Counted from the first letter of the stretch, positions 11,701 through 26,385 are shown. The stretch is DNA of 64,000 bases from Riptortus pedestris (GCA_019009955.1 CM032228.1:133376501-133440500); one strand, 5' to 3'. A program made the numbers and translations. Notes: a model not told the origin generated them from the letters alone.

Positions 11701-14700
11701 GCCGCCATCCCCAGCCCAGTGTTTTACCGTCTCCCCTGCCTCTGTATAATGTACTACTAAAAAGCTCGATACCTTTTAAGTGTGTGTTTAAAATAATACG
11801 ACGATTGTAACTAAAAAAAAATCCATACCTGAAGCCTTATGGGAGAGGTCTTGCCAGCCCAATTAAAAAGCCTGAAATTACAGGGATGTCGGTTGGTAAT
11901 ATTGGGATCAGAATCGGTTGATTTGGGCTAAAAGGAGAAATGAAATGGAAAAAAACCATTCCGAGCCAATGATTGCATAAATTTCACGGGGCGTTAAAGC
12001 AGGGAGAGGAAGGGTGGATTTGGGGAACCCCTCTCCCCTACCCTCAACACATCCCCATTCATTCTACAACCACTCTTATAGTCAGCACATTATTAAAAAT
12101 GATCAACTCCCTCTTCTTCATACTTCAAACTCCCAGGATAATGTTAAATAAGGGAGAATGGTAGAACAGATTATGTTTGGACAATATAGGCAATCGAAAA
12201 TAAGAGAAGCAGTTCAATAATTGTAAGCAGTTCAAGTTTCATAAAATAAATAGAAAAAAGGCCTAACCAATAACAATTTACAAAAAAAAAAAAAAAAAAT
12301 ACTAATTACTAAATTATAATTATGTATTTTTGGCAAAAAACAAAAAAAAATCTTCTAACCTACTACTCCGATTTAAGAACTATTAAAATTATTAACACTA
12401 ACGTGTGTTAAAATACAATAGGCAATATGTATATTTTTTAAAATACTTGTTCTTGTTCAGTTTTATTACAGCAAGCAATAAAATTAACAAAAAAAAATAT
12501 ACAATTACACGAAAAGCAAAAATATTTATTAACTAAATTATTATTAATTTACTGAAGATGCATTCCGCTCTAAAAAACTATAAATCACCATAAAAAAATA
12601 TAATTTTGATTTTAAAAAGTTACGATATAAATCAATGTGCTTTTAGCATAACATGTTCACATGGTAGTTATACACTTAACACAAATAGCTCTACGCATGA
12701 TGGCCGGTACGACTAAATTAGGTTTCTACAAGGCAAGTGCTGCACAGTCAACTGAATGCAACATTGAAAAGAATTGTGTAACAGCCATCTGCTGAAAATT
12801 CCTTAAAAACAGTTATGGCGTAAGAGGAAATACTGATGCTAGCTGCGAAACCTATTACTATTACCTATTAATATGCCTTCGAGTAGATCTCATTGAATAT
12901 CAGATGTTGCATAATTTGAATTTACTATAATACTGTTTGTTAATATTGCGTAAAAAAAAAATTCTATAATGTAATATCACTGAAAATAGCTACAGCAACA
13001 TTATTGACCACTGAACGCAAGACGATTACTATATTGGACTTGAAACAAAGCACCTTAATGACAAGACTGACGATGAGTAAGATAGGAATAATGGCAAAAA
13101 CTGACTAGAATCATAAATGTAAAGGCACAAAAAATAGAGTTAACATTGTCGTACGTGAAAAGAAGAATAATTACAGGAGAGAAGAGAGTTAAGACATCAA
13201 GATTGTGGAAGAGATAATAAATAGAGGATATATCCTGTTATTTAAATACAATGAGCCTTTCCCCCCTATGAATCCATTACAGGCAGCCCCATGTTCCCTG
13301 GCAAACGGGTGATAAATAATGGAAAAGAGAACCTTGTGGGACTTTATTCACGGCCCTCCCTCCAAGGAACCCTCACCCATTTTTGCATTTTTATGCAGGT
13401 TGCGGAGCTGAGGGCTCGGTCGTTTACGGTAGTGGGTCCGGCCTGCATTTTAAATCCCGCCGCAGGTTGAATGCCTGATGAGTGGTCTCTGGAACACCAC
13501 CTGGAATTCCTGATGCGCCCTCCTTGGGACTTGCTCCAGGGGCGGCGGCGTTTGATTACCCCCACCATCTGTCGCCTCTACTCACACATGTTTCACTCTT
13601 TTATACTACCATCTGTGGACACCTGTGAATAGCCAACCAGATCAAACTGAAAATAATTTATATTTCCTTACCCTAGTCTTTATGTGCATATAAATATTTA
13701 GCAGATTAATAATAGAACAATACAAAATGGAGACATTCCGCATAAGTCAGCATCAATATTTTAATCCAAATCCCTACCCCTGAATAAATTGATTGGTTCG
13801 ACAAAGAAAGCAAAAGACGATTGAATGTAACAAAACTAAATGTAGAATTGTGAAGATTGTTTATTATCACAAACCTAAAACTGAAAAGTGAAATGATATT
13901 GATCGCTTATGTACGAGTATCTGTATACACAGCTCATGGAGAACTTTGGGACTAGCCTATAATTTACTTCGTAGTTACTGATTTGATTCAACGCTCAACT
14001 AAGAGTGAGATACTATTAGGAGAGGCTAAGCAAAAATGAGCTTCATCGTTTTTTGATCCCCCCATTTTGCTTACGCCTTCTAAACGTTAACCATAACATG
14101 GAAGTCAAAGAAACATTGTTTAACACCACCCCTACGCCCCTCTAGTGGGACTTTCAAAGACAAAAGATCAATGTTACATGTATGAAGATGTTTGACGATT
14201 TGAAACATCGGTCTTCACTGTTACCGAGCAGAAAGGTGGGGTTCAACATTTTCTTTTTTGAGATAAAATATCAAAAAAGAAGCTGCTATAGAGGGAACAT
14301 AGTGATTACAGTTGAAGGCGCTATGAGGTCTATGCTCCTTGTCCGGTGTGGTGGAAGACAGACTGCTTTAAGTGCCAGGATGTTGTGTAATTGGGGAAGA
14401 GGGTGGAAGGTAGGCTGCGGTCTCCCACAGCAACCCTCTAATCCTTTAGCAACGCTCCACTAACCCACCTACAGATTTATATCAAGTGTCACCACTTAAG
14501 TGCCCTCCTCCTCCTGAGAGCATGGAGGATTTGACTTGCAAATGAGCTTGTGGCTCGCCAGCTTCCAGAGCTTAGCTGCCAAAGTGTTCGCAAACCCCTT
14601 CGCTCCACCAACCCCACTATAGCTCTCTTTATTTATTTTTAATGCATATACGTGAAAGTACATATATATCTATGGCCCCCCATTGTTTAATACCCATTCC

Positions 14701-14743
14701 AAGATTATCCTGTCTCAAACTCGTCCTTTGTCCCGAAGATTCT
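8764..14743. other. long AT-rich stretch, no gene recognised
   Basis: About 6 kb with only short open frames, none of which resembles a family I know. There is a pure A-run near 12282-12299 and a moderately GC-rich patch at 9470-9830. A GC-rich block near 13.4 kb is listed separately. A short segment near 10898-10952 faintly resembles part of the SINE found at 61 kb, too weakly to annotate. Confidence 0.5.
13370..13580. other. GC-rich block, possible exon or CpG patch
   Basis: This roughly 200 bp block is clearly richer in G, C and CpG than its surroundings. A pyrimidine stretch ending in GCAG (13395-13398) looks like a 3' splice acceptor on the + strand. The reading after it is open for only 23 codons in one frame, and a 74-codon open frame runs on the - strand. 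Neither matches a known protein. It could be a non-coding exon, a regulatory patch or an old repeat. Confidence 0.25.
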
Positions 14744-15459
14744 GGCCACGCATAAAAATCTTGGTAATTCTGAGCTATTATCCGGTTAACTTCAATTCCC
14801 TCCATACTGTAATATTACATCAGTGTAGTGCTGAATATTAATATTCAGACCTAATTATGTGTCGGAAAACGAAAATATATTAATAAACTTAATTTAGTAG
14901 TCGTCTGGCTCACTATCGGTATCTGGCTCATGAACGACGCGAGATAAATTTTGTAACACTAAAATTTCCAAAATACGCCATCGGTGGTTAAAACCGAGGG
15001 TGGGGGTTTTCTTGTTCTAACTTTAGTATAAAACAAGAGTACATCACATTTTTAGGGCGATTGGTCAGATCTACAATGGCGAGGACGAGCAACCTCGCGT
15101 CGTTCATGAGCCAGATACCGATAGTGCCAATCTGACCAATCGCCCTAAAAATGTGATGTACTCTTGTTTTATACTAAAGTTAGAACAAGAAAACCCCCAC
15201 CCTCGGTTTTAACCACCGATGGCGTATTTTGGAAATTTTAGTGTTACAAAATTTATCTGGCGTCGTTCATGAGCCAGATACCGATAGTGAGCCAGACGAC
15301 TACTAAATTAAGTTTATTAATATATTTTCGTTTTCCGACACATAATTAGGACTGAATATTAATATTCAGCACTACACTAATGTAATATTACAGTATGGAG
15401 GGAATTGAAGTTAACCGGATAATAGCTCAGAATTACCAAAATCTTTTTTATGCGTGGCC
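14744..15459. repeat. 716 bp near-perfect palindrome (long inverted repeat)
   Basis: The left arm 14744-15070 and right arm 15130-15459 are reverse complements with only about four differences over some 327 bp, separated by a 59 bp spacer. The outermost bases are GGCCACGC and GCGTGGCC. No coding frame is present. The spacer (15097-15126) holds another copy of a 30-base piece of the arms (14911-14940 inverted, 15260-15289 direct), plus a small hairpin (GCGAGG/CCTCGC). It could be a foldback-type non-autonomous element, a hairpin-RNA source if transcribed, or an assembly or amplification foldback artefact. Confidence 0.93.
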
Positions 15460-16207
15460 GGAAAGTTTACGCTTCAAGTTATTTTCAATATGATTCTGTA
15501 AAACATGTAATGTCTGCACTTTTATAAAGGATTTAGCTCAATTTAGTTTTTGCCGAAGCAGTCAAAACGTTGTTTCCTTGATTCTATAATGCGAAACAAA
15601 TCATAGTTTAAACCATCAGCCTCGAAGGACGACCGAGCAAAATTCTTTAGCACTAAAGTGAGCGTTAAGACGAGGCCATTATAGCCAGTGAAGTGATGGG
15701 TTGGGAGCTTGATGCAGCGAACACTGTAATGCGAAGTGGTCGGCGGGACTCGGAGTTTCTTCATTCATGTTTCTTCAACAGCACGCCTTGAGCAAATCGT
15801 GATGCCGCAATTACAAGACTCGCAGCAAATAAGTTTGAAGTCAAACACCGCCTAGTGAAGGGATCTTCACAAGTCCTTCACCGCTGCCGTTCCCAAAGAA
15901 TGAAAATGTATCTGAGAGCAATAAAAGCAAGGCTCTAATGTTGAGAGTAGTCATGGCTCGGGGTGTCAAATCAGTTTTGATGTATAATCCTTATTAAAGA
16001 CAAGCTGCGGTAATCCCTGTCACGACTGCCTAATGACCCCTTGCCGGCGGATCGTGAGTCCTCTAATGTACCTCTCCTTCAATTATCCAACCTCCCCGCT
16101 CTCAGGCCCCACTCCACCTCGGAAATGATAATGACCCATATATTTCATCATCTAGCGCCTCACTCAACTCTTGTCATTACCACCCGGCTAAAACACCATT
16201 ATCGCCA
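15460..16207. other. no gene recognised
   Basis: Slightly less AT-rich than average. A 73-codon open frame on the - strand (15543-15764) resembles nothing I can name. Confidence 0.4.
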
Positions 16208-17219
16208 AAATAGTCAGTCACGCAGGGGCTGCGTAAACTAACCAGTTTTCCCACATGTTGGAATGACACACTACTGACCTCTTCACACCATATATTCTCT
16301 ATATCTAAGTAAAAATCTAATGACCAGAAGAAGAAAAGAATGTTTACTGAAGCCTGAAACCAGAGAAGAATAACTCCATTAGTATTTGAGTTACGAAAAA
16401 ATGAATAGAACAACAATTGTAGAGCATCAGTAATTTAACAAGATTGGTTATACAACATTTTACGAACCGACTCATAATAACGGTATATTTTGAGTTTTCG
16501 AACCCCACTTCTAAACCCCCAATATCCCGAGTCCGATTTCACTCAATAACAAATATGATTTCTAGTGTTGGTAGAAACGGTTAAATATCGAGTATGGTGT
16601 AGATAAAATAAATATTTTCGAGTTAGAAAGTAAAATGTTAATTTATGACGTCAGGCAACGAATTTGCATGTATCTCACATAATAAAGGTCTTTATGAAAG
16701 AATATGTGATATATAAGCTTTGAATAGAGTGATTCATGAAATAACAGCTTGTTCGTAATATGACATGAGTGGGAGTGGGGGTTTTCGGAAGGCTGAAAAC
16801 TAAAAATCCAAATATATCGGTTAATATTCATGATAAAGAAAATACGCATATAACAACATTTACAGGTACTGTAATTTGCAATAAGATTGGTTATATATAC
16901 TTTTCCGATCCGACTAATAATAAGGGAGATATTTCAAATTTTCGAAACCCCCTCCCCTTCCACTGGTCTAATTTGTGCCATTAGGAAACTATAACTTTCT
17001 TTTTACATAAAACGAATACATATCGAGTTTCGTAACGATCAAACCAAAATTGCGCCCGCTAGAGCGTTAACAGACAAATATATATACATATAATTTTGAA
17101 AGGACCTCATTTTCGCCATCTCCTGGGTAGGGTCGATGGATATTTGAGGAAGCTTTCCGAAAATCGCGTCACGATTATAACCTCAAAAGCAGATTTCCCC
17201 CTAAGGGAAAGGCTAAAAT
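16208..17219 (+). mobile_element. HINE-like repeat copy A (long, internally duplicated)
   Basis: It starts with a degraded form of the family's first end (AGTCAGTCACGCAGGGGCTG, hairpin CGCAG/CTGCG). It ends with the second end (AAGCAGATTTCCCCCTAAGG then GCTAA). At about 1 kb it is longer than other copies, because the inner segment (AACGGTTAAATATCGAG and its neighbours) appears more than once. The (TA)n core is reduced to a few units near 17077. Boundaries are approximate. Confidence 0.75.
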
Positions 17220-20200
17220 GACCCTTAATCTCAAAGTATTTCTATAGCAAACCTAGCAGTCCTCAAAAAATATAATAGGGCCCATCGACAGTCTTAAATT
17301 AAAGTAAATTAGAGTAGAAGTATTCAGTTAAACATTTAGAAGGACGTGAAATTACTGGTGAATGATTTATTCATTAAGCCCATAAATAGTTAAATAGAAA
17401 AATATTGAATGTCATTTTATAAACTGGATGGATATTTACTTCGGCCTTTACAAAACCCATTAGGCCCTCGTGTTCTAATCTAATCTATTTAATTCGATGA
17501 CCTTATTTCTAATTAAAGAGTAAGTCTTTTGAGATTCCTTCGATTTTGTATCATTAGAATTATTTACCCGTTGCCTGATGGGTAGGGCCATGTCATAAGA
17601 TAACAATGGCATAAACCGACAAAAATGTTAGAAGCTATTTACCAACTATAACCACTTTCTACCTGTTTAATAGGAATTATGTTCCTAAAAAAAAAATAAT
17701 TATAAAAGCCGGTTTTTCAAAATGAATAATGGAAAACATAGTATTCTTGTTGAATGATGGAAAACGTGACATGAATATTAAAATATGACTTAGTAGACGT
17801 AGATAGTTAGTTGGAGAGTAGATGAAACCCGACACGGGACAGGCCTTGATTGTGAATGGCGACACTAGGAAAGGCTGACAAAGGCAGTTTCCCTAATATG
17901 GAGCACCAAGTGGTTGCGCAAACAGGCCATTAGCAAGGAGGCGAATGGCATTCATAAGTGGAGCAGTAGCAGTTTTTATTTAAACAGCTTCTTCTTAAAC
18001 AGGCTTAAGAGAGCGTTTAAACACTATTAGCATAGTGTCGGCGACTGTCCTCCACTTCTAATTGACTTGGTGTACCCCTCTCACATACTTGTGAAATATG
18101 TGGCTCTCCCTAGTCGATGCTTGAGTCAGACAACAAATATTGAACCGACTCCAAAACTGGAACCTGCACAAGCTAAGAAAGGGGAGAAATAAATGGTGAA
18201 CTCTCTTCCGATACAAGAATCTTCATTGTGAACGATGGAGCATCAGAAGAACAATAGGCTCTACTAGGATGGTGCATTTATCCTGCATAATATTTTCAAA
18301 GAACACAAATTATTTTAACAAAATCTTAAGGAAACAGTAACAAAATCTAACTACTAATGGAGTCGGTCGTTTTGAGCACTATTTCTATCATATTTTCCCC
18401 AATGACTGAATTTTCCGCACCATCATATTATTTGTCTAAGGCTTGTGTTACAAACTCATACTGAGCATTAATATCATAAATCAATTTATATCAGCTATGG
18501 GTTTCGGATGAATGCCTCTTTTTAATTCTGGCCGAGAGAGTAATTCTCTCCACTGATGCTTTGTATATCCTCAAACTGAAGGGATACCACTACATGCCAT
18601 TTTGACCCTTTCCTTCTCATGCTCTATTCCCTTTAAACTAGGATTTATGTTCACCAAACTAGCCCATCTATAAAGGATAGACTTAATTTTCAAATCAACT
18701 TCTCCTTCTTCGACCGGTTCGCGTGTGTCACTGAGATTACAACAGCATATGAATTAAGATGTAATGTCTACCTAACTCGAATCGTGCTGCATTGTCGACG
18801 TTTCTCTATTATTGTTCTTAAGTGCCGCAGGAAAACTTGAAGGTAGATGCTGATAAAAAAAAAGACATGTTATATGCAGAAGGGAAGCTAGGGATAAAGG
18901 GGACAGGTTGAAGGAGAAGAATAAAAACTAGGTACATAGATGGCGGATAGGGCAAGGACCCTAGACAGACAAAGGACGAGGGGTTTCGGGTTTCCATTTC
19001 TGGCTAAGGGTGGAAGCTGCTCAAACCCACCTATCAGGCCACCACCCCTATCAAAAGCCAGTCCAATGGTTCGGTTCCTTTTTTTCTCCTACAGGATAAG
19101 AGAAGGAGACAGAAGGAGCGAGAGACAGGGCTCGACTGGCACAATGTTTAATGAAACGTAAAAACATCAAGTAGTAGCGGATGCTGACAAAAGAGAGCCC
19201 AGCTCTGGTCTGTTTTTCCGCTGAACAAATGGCCTCTCGAGAATGTTACCGATTCTTCCGCTTCTCTAAACAACTTACTCTTTCCCACCCACAAATACCC
19301 TTCTCTTGTAAGCCATAACAACACACTTCAATACAAACAACTAAGACTATTGTAAACGGCCCACTTATAAACACTTCTTATTTTTTGTTTGTTTTACTAA
19401 CACATCTTTTTTTTTTTTGTTTTACTTTCACTAGTGTGTTGAAAATACACATTAGAGAAATATTTGATCAATCGTTCCGAACAATAAACACTAAATCAAG
19501 TTTCTCCACTTTATCTAACACTGACTGCTTTCCAAAAGCAAACAGAGTAAATTTCAGACATTAAAAAGTAAGCTTCAAATTCAAATACCAATAAACAAAT
19601 ATATCGACGTAACATCTAATATTTTTTTTACAATCGAACGACGGATAAATAAAACAAGGGGCTGCTTATGAAAATTAAAAAGCTGAATTTTACAAAATTC
19701 TAAGAAAATACATTAAAAAAAAAAAACTAGAAATGATTTTTTCAGTTTTCCTGACTTTTCTTAGTTTCTTTTTAAAATATCAAAAAACCACCTTCTAATG
19801 TTTTGGAATAAACGTTCTGATGGCGGGAGATTTCTCTAAGAGCATTTTCAATAAAAAAACAATAACAGACATTTGGGAAGAAGTTATTCTTAATTAATAG
19901 GTATATTTGTGTTATTCTAACCTGTATATTTCCACGAGAAACCATTTTTATTGCAACCTGCCATTAACAAGCACCGGGAATTCAGCATAAATTCTTCAAT
20001 AATTGTCAAGAAACCATTTTTTACTTGAGGTGCAAAATAAGTTTCTGTACATCTTACAGGACAACTAGGGTATGCGGGGGGAAAAATGTACGTGTTTATT
20101 ACAGTGCTAACATTAATCGTAATAATTCCTCGAGAACCCATTCTTATTTCAAACCGTAAACGACGGTTAACACAGCTTGTCTTCAATAAACTTGTGCATG

Positions 20201-23200
20201 GCATATTTTTTTGGTAGAGAGGTAAATTTCGTTTTTTAAGAATCTAGGATCTGAATTATACCAGAGTTAATGAGAAATGCGGGTTCATATGCAACATAAA
20301 GATCAGTAATCAATATATAAATAAATAAAAAAATTACAGTTTATGTTTGTGAGGGTCTTCTAAGATTAGAAAGGGAAGGGACTTATATGGAATGGGTGTC
20401 CCTGGGTGAAGCGATTGACTTAGCGGTGAAGAGAAATTTAGAGAATAAATTGCGTTGAGAGACGAAACTTAGAAGTCTTATTAAACGGCTGAAACTATAT
20501 AAGGTGAGGTGATGGATAACACAGATGAAAGGGGCTGGTTCATAATATCTGCAGAGCACAGGTCTCATCAGGAGACTGGAATACTGTATACAACCATTAC
20601 GCGGGATGATTCAGTGAACAAAATGGCATGTCCTGATGACTGACATTAGTGAAGTCGAGAGGGGGAAGAAATATACCATTTGTTGTCTGAGCAAAAGATA
20701 TGAGATTCTTGTCTTTGGCCAGGGTCAAGTATAACTGGAATGGATGATAAAAGTGAACATAAGCTACAGATTACTGTTGAGAGGACATTGATCAATTGCT
20801 TTCTAAACACATTTTAAAGTTGTTGCTGTGAATAAGGGGAGGGGTGAATAGATCCCACCAGAGGGGAAGGAGGGTCGCCCCATTGTAGGAGCAGATGGCA
20901 GGGTAGCTCAGGTAGTAGGGGACCACACCTCTATTCCTCATCCAGAGATTTTACCCAACCTTTCTCTCAAATGGAAAATATAGAAGGAACCACCCAACAG
21001 GTGATTAGGGCATTCTATGAGTAGGACCTAAATTTCAATCTTACAAATTAAGTAAACATGGCTTGGAATCAAACAGATTGTGTTACTTCTGAATCTCTCA
21101 ATTCATTTACATCAAACGGCAAACACCAATAAAGGCCACATGTGAATAATACTTATTTTGGATAACATTCCTCCACAAAAGGTACACTTATATCCACATT
21201 TTTGTCGACATTGTGGCAAAGACTATCTCTTTGTTTCGAAAGGAAACCTAAATTTTTTGGGAACGTGGCTCCACTTGGATACAAGCGTATATTGTTCAAC
21301 CTCCAAAACCATGTTGTTAGAATTATGTTTGGACCACCAACTTCATGGTTATTATTAAAATAAATGATCCTTCTGTTTAAGGCGTTCACAGCGGCATATC
21401 TGTAGTAATCGGTCATTTAAAATGTCAACGACAATTCCAGCCGGAATGGAAATGTATGCGTGCGTAGGATATGTAAGCTACATAATGTTAAACGAATCTT
21501 GCCAGAGTTTACAGGGAAAACGTTACTCGTCAATCAAACATGCACTGTCGAAAATACTCAAAGAGCCATTTTATTTTCCACTACAATTCAAACTGTCCCT
21601 ATTTTAGTTTTAAGGATAGAAGAGTCTAGTCCTAGTAATAAAAGTGTGTAAAAGGCTTACATTTATCTGATGAATGTATCAAACAAACGTATGTTAATGA
21701 AGAGCCTTAACAAGATTTGTTAGAGAAAAGGTGGTTATTGGTTGGAGGTAAAAGGGGAATAGGGCTTGCTAGTTATCGGGCGAGAGACGGGGTGTTGACA
21801 GGGTGGTAGCAGAGTTTGTTTGAACACATCGTCAACCATTAACCCCACCTCTGGCTCTACCTCTCACTATGTAAATTTGTACAGGCCCTTCTCAGTTATG
21901 GACAATTACCTTGTTTACTCTTGTCTTACCCTCTTGCCCCTACGCTATAATTCCTCTCAGCTTCTACTTCTCTCCCTACAACATATACCTTTAATTCTAG
22001 CTTTCAACGACATAAAAATGGTAGGACTTGGACCAAAGTATACTTTATAAACTAAAGGCAGTCGTACATTTTTTGAAATGGAAGAAATAAATATTTGCAA
22101 AGAACAAGAATACTCTCAATAGAAGTTATTTAGTGACTCAAATAAATGTAGTGGGCCGAGCACCAAAAAGTGTTAAACGAAGTTTATATCTGGAAAGCGA
22201 TCTCTTAGACAATACCAATCTACAGATAAAATAGAAACAGATACTTCTGAAATAGGAGAAACGACCAAAAGAAAAAGGTGTCTGTGGATTAGGGCCACCA
22301 CCCAAAGCAGAGTTTCAGTTAACTAATAATGGACTTAGACCGTTTTCGTTTTTTCTTATTTATAATGTTGGAAACACTAAGCTCCTTACGTAATAATGGA
22401 GAGGTTTATTTATACGAATGAGGGCCATCCCTTGTGTCTTACGGTGTTGAGGCCTCACCTTTCATTAAATAACAATAATTCATAATACATTGTGTGTAAA
22501 TTTTAAAACTTTACTAAATACAGTAAAATTCTTGAAATTGAAAGCTGGAATATTTTTGAAATAAAGTTTGTCACAAGAGTTGCTCAAATGACATTGAATT
22601 AATTAGCACATAATGGGGTTCGTTAGATAAATTGCATACTATTTTTTTTCCCAAATTGGTCCCAAATAAATTAGGAATCAAGAGAAAATGAAACACATAA
22701 TAAATCACAAATTCGATGAGTAATTAATTTTAAGGTCTATTTACATAAGGACGTAAAGGCTCTATAACCAAAACCCTTGCAAAATGATAAGGGGCAAGAC
22801 ATTTGAAACATTCTTTTGATGAGAATAACAAGAGGGAGTTTCCGAGCTCCGTCGACCTCCTAATCACTATTGAGTTTGAAAAGACAGGCTGTGGTGTTTG
22901 AAAGGAGGCATGAGCTACGAATAAAGAAAGTACATTTACATGCCCGTTCCCGACAAATACCAAGCTTTCTTTCTATCTCAACAGTTAGTTATTTGAAGAG
23001 AATCTGACCTATTGCCATTTTAAAATATGAACTCCAACAGTTACTTCTTCTTTCTGCCAAAAATATCCAAACTTGGAAAGTTTAATAATTAATGTTTGTC
23101 TTGCGCAAGTATAGAGAAACAAAAAACACTTATCAAATACAAATATTTTGAGATGACGTGTATTTTCACCGATAAAATTTACTACGGTAAATCTAGTCCG

Positions 23201-25651
23201 GGAGGAAACTAGTAGAACAATATCTCTTAAAAAAGTAGAACAAAAATTCTACCACTTGAAGCAAAAAGGAACTACTTTACGGACAGAAGAGTAAACGTTA
23301 CTAGAGAGACTAAAGTTTTCGCTCCAATGTGTCTAAAGCATACTTACTATTCAGTAAAGAGAGGAAGAAAGGAGTTTTATTAGTTAGCTAGTCCTGGGTC
23401 ATTGAAGTTTAAAGACTTTTAAGAGATAAGTCGGGTGAAAGATTGCTTCATACTTCATTAACAACGATAAGCTTTAATATTCTTCGCTAAAGTGGAACCT
23501 CTACTTAAGCAATGGCCAAAAGAAGATTCAATGAAAACCAATTTTCGCTCATTTTCAATAAAACTCGTCTTGTGTCATTAGTGGAGTTTTCCTTAATTAG
23601 ATGTAATATAAAATAACAATTTTAGGGGTAAGTATTCGGTATAAGAATTTATTTTCATATGTGATCTTCGAGCTCTACCAAGTGTGTAACAAACATTCAA
23701 ACTCCAGAACAAACAAAAAAAGTGGCACACGTATTTCATGGGATCTTTTATATATACAGACTACAGAGTGCTTCTTCAACTTTATGATGTTAAAGGTAGA
23801 AGATATTTAAATAAGAATGAATAAGTAACTGACTGAACTGTGCCAAAAACGTACTTTGCATTATTAAGTTGGTGGTGTATACCTTGTAGATCTTTAACAC
23901 CCCTCCCCCGGGAATGGCAATGATGAGTTCATCACGGTCACCTGACCTGTGGACGGGGTCTAAGAGAGTTCTACGTCGTTCCCAAGGGTCAATCAGACAT
24001 ATATACTCAATAGACCTCCGCTGTTATACTAGCACAGGCACAAAAACGCCATATGTTAACGTACTCGAGTACTAAATTTCTCTCTTGGCGTCGTTGGAGC
24101 CTGTTTTTCACCTTCAACTACTTGACGACGGTGGCAGAAGATTTTAATAAAACGTTTATCTCTTACACTTTAAAAAGAAACGAACTGCATCTGGGTAATA
24201 TGGAATGTCGATCCAGAAGCATGTATTTTAATATAAATATTTAATCTTAACATAAGCCTCGCACTAGCGGAATAAACGATCACCAGTTTCGCTAATAGTT
24301 TATCATCCCATCCAATTCTTGAACATATTGACATTATATTGAAATCTCAAATATTTGTTTATCTTTTCTGGGCATGATTCATTCCTGCAGGTATCAGATG
24401 ATGAGATTAGAGGAACTAGCGTCATGGGAAGTTGGTGTTGCCTGTATGACATAATGTGACAAGAGGCCGGGTTAACAACCTCCGGCTACGGTGTAGCATT
24501 CCCGAGAAAAGGTCAGGCAGGATGGGGAGAGCAGCCGCTGACTCCCGTGTCTTCCAGATATGGATAGCACTTATACTCAGGGGAAATATTAATTAGAACA
24601 ATTCAGGAAATATAAAGAGAGAAAAACCTATGATTAGAACAGCGTTGGCGTTCGCATAGAGCCCATTTCCAAATGTCCGGAGTACTGGGAAAGATAAACG
24701 AGTCGTTAATTAAATGTATAATAATTCAAGGAAAATAAACCAGTCATTCGTGTGACACAGACAAAAATAAGTTTGACAGCTGTTATCAGGAATACGCACG
24801 TAAGTGGTATTTGTGACATGAACTTCAGTACTAACTAGCTTTAGTTTGCCTTATCGCTGTAGATTACAGCAGTATCTTGTAAAATATATTCTTCTGAAAA
24901 ATGATTTTCCAATAAAAACCATCCTTATCATTGGCGCAGATTCAACTAGATTAGAAAACCATGTAAAGCCCGCCAACTTGTTACAAGGACACTCAATCAA
25001 CTGTATCATGGCAAACACAATCATTTACACTCCTAAGAAAGGATAAAGTCAGTTAAATGTATTGAAAGTCATTCATATGTAAACGAGTCATGAACTGGCA
25101 CAATTGATGCTAGAGAGCGATAATTTGAATTGTATTCTTCCCATTCACTTAGAGGAAATATTGGCACGTACTGATAGTATTTTCTTTATAATTATCCAAT
25201 AAACAGACCACATTTTATTCGCCAAACTGTTTAATTCACTATACCTATTCTGAGCCTTTAGTATTACAATTTGGAATAATATTTCATGATAATAACATTG
25301 CTAAAGTAACACAATATTGAATGTGTATTTAAGGTGCCACAGGAGTGAGGTTTGACCCCAGGGAAAGTTGCGACTGAAGCCTTTGAAAGACACACTGCTT
25401 TGAATATTTCTGGTTTGATAGTGAAATTCGTTTCCCTTTTTCTTGCACGTCAGTATTCTATGCTCAAATGGTATTGTTAAACGCTGAATCTGTCTAAAGG
25501 TGCGTTTACTAGTAGTTTTTAGTTGTACTATGTTTAACCAAAAAAAATACATAGGCACAAAGATAGATATTACAGAGTTTCTCTAGTATTAGACGTTATT
25601 ATTATTCCTATGCATGTATAGAGTTGTACTTCAAAGATGACACCAATATAA
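17220..25651. other. 8.4 kb AT-rich stretch, no gene recognised
   Basis: No open frame above about 95 codons and none recognisable. A diverged motif around AGAAACCATTTTT recurs three times between 19929 and 20150. Slightly GC-richer patches lie at 18900-19160 and 24470-24560. No transposon ends of the families seen elsewhere were found. Confidence 0.5.
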
Positions 25652-25773
25652 TTATTTATTAGCACCCACTTTATGCTGTTATGGTTAATCAGGTTGGGTC
25701 TATAGGTTACCACCCTTTTTCTAGCCCGGGTGTGACTAAGGATTTTATTTAATGAGTACGTCACTAAATAAAC
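25652..25773 (-). mobile_element. SINE fragment, tail part
   Basis: It shares with the fuller copy at 60946-61163 the blocks GGTTACCACCCTTTTCTAG, a GGGTG segment and AAGGATTTTATTTAATGAG. The tRNA-like head is missing, so it is 5'-truncated. Confidence 0.65.
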
Positions 25774-26385
25774 ACTAATATTAGAAAAAGTCTGATTTAA
25801 AAGCATATGTATAAGACTCGAATCAATTACAAACTCTCAATGACTCTCATTTGCAAAACCAAAAGTAAAAACAAATAAGAAAGTATTCTATTTCCGAAAT
25901 AACATTTAACATGACGTGAAATATAATCGAATGTAAAAGACAGACGTGAGAAAGGTTATTAAGCCGCCTGGGGATGGGTCTATTGAGTTTCGTCTGAAAG
26001 CTGAGCAGAAGCAAACTCGTGTCTGCGTTGCCTCAACTAACAGGCCGCAGATCACATTTATTCAATGCCAGTCGATAATATAGCCCAGAAATAAGTGTTC
26101 GAAACAAAATATTTGAAATTTATTGAATAAATAATTTAATTTTCGTTTCCCTCTTCAATTAATAAAAGTCCCATTTGTTTTTTGGGTAAAGATCAATGAA
26201 ACAGTTTTCAGAAAATAAATCAGTTCGTACCATACGCACAAAAATATATTAAATGTAAAGGAAAAATGAAAAGCTCGACAAATTATAAATGAAGCAATGA
26301 TGAGGCGATCATTATAAATCCCAGAACTCCTCCTAAAATTCGTATTTGGCACCTCATGATAGCTTCACGAAGTTTTAAATAAAAA
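25774..26385. other. no gene recognised
   Basis: AT-rich spacer between a SINE fragment and HINE-like copy B. Nothing else recognised. Confidence 0.5.
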
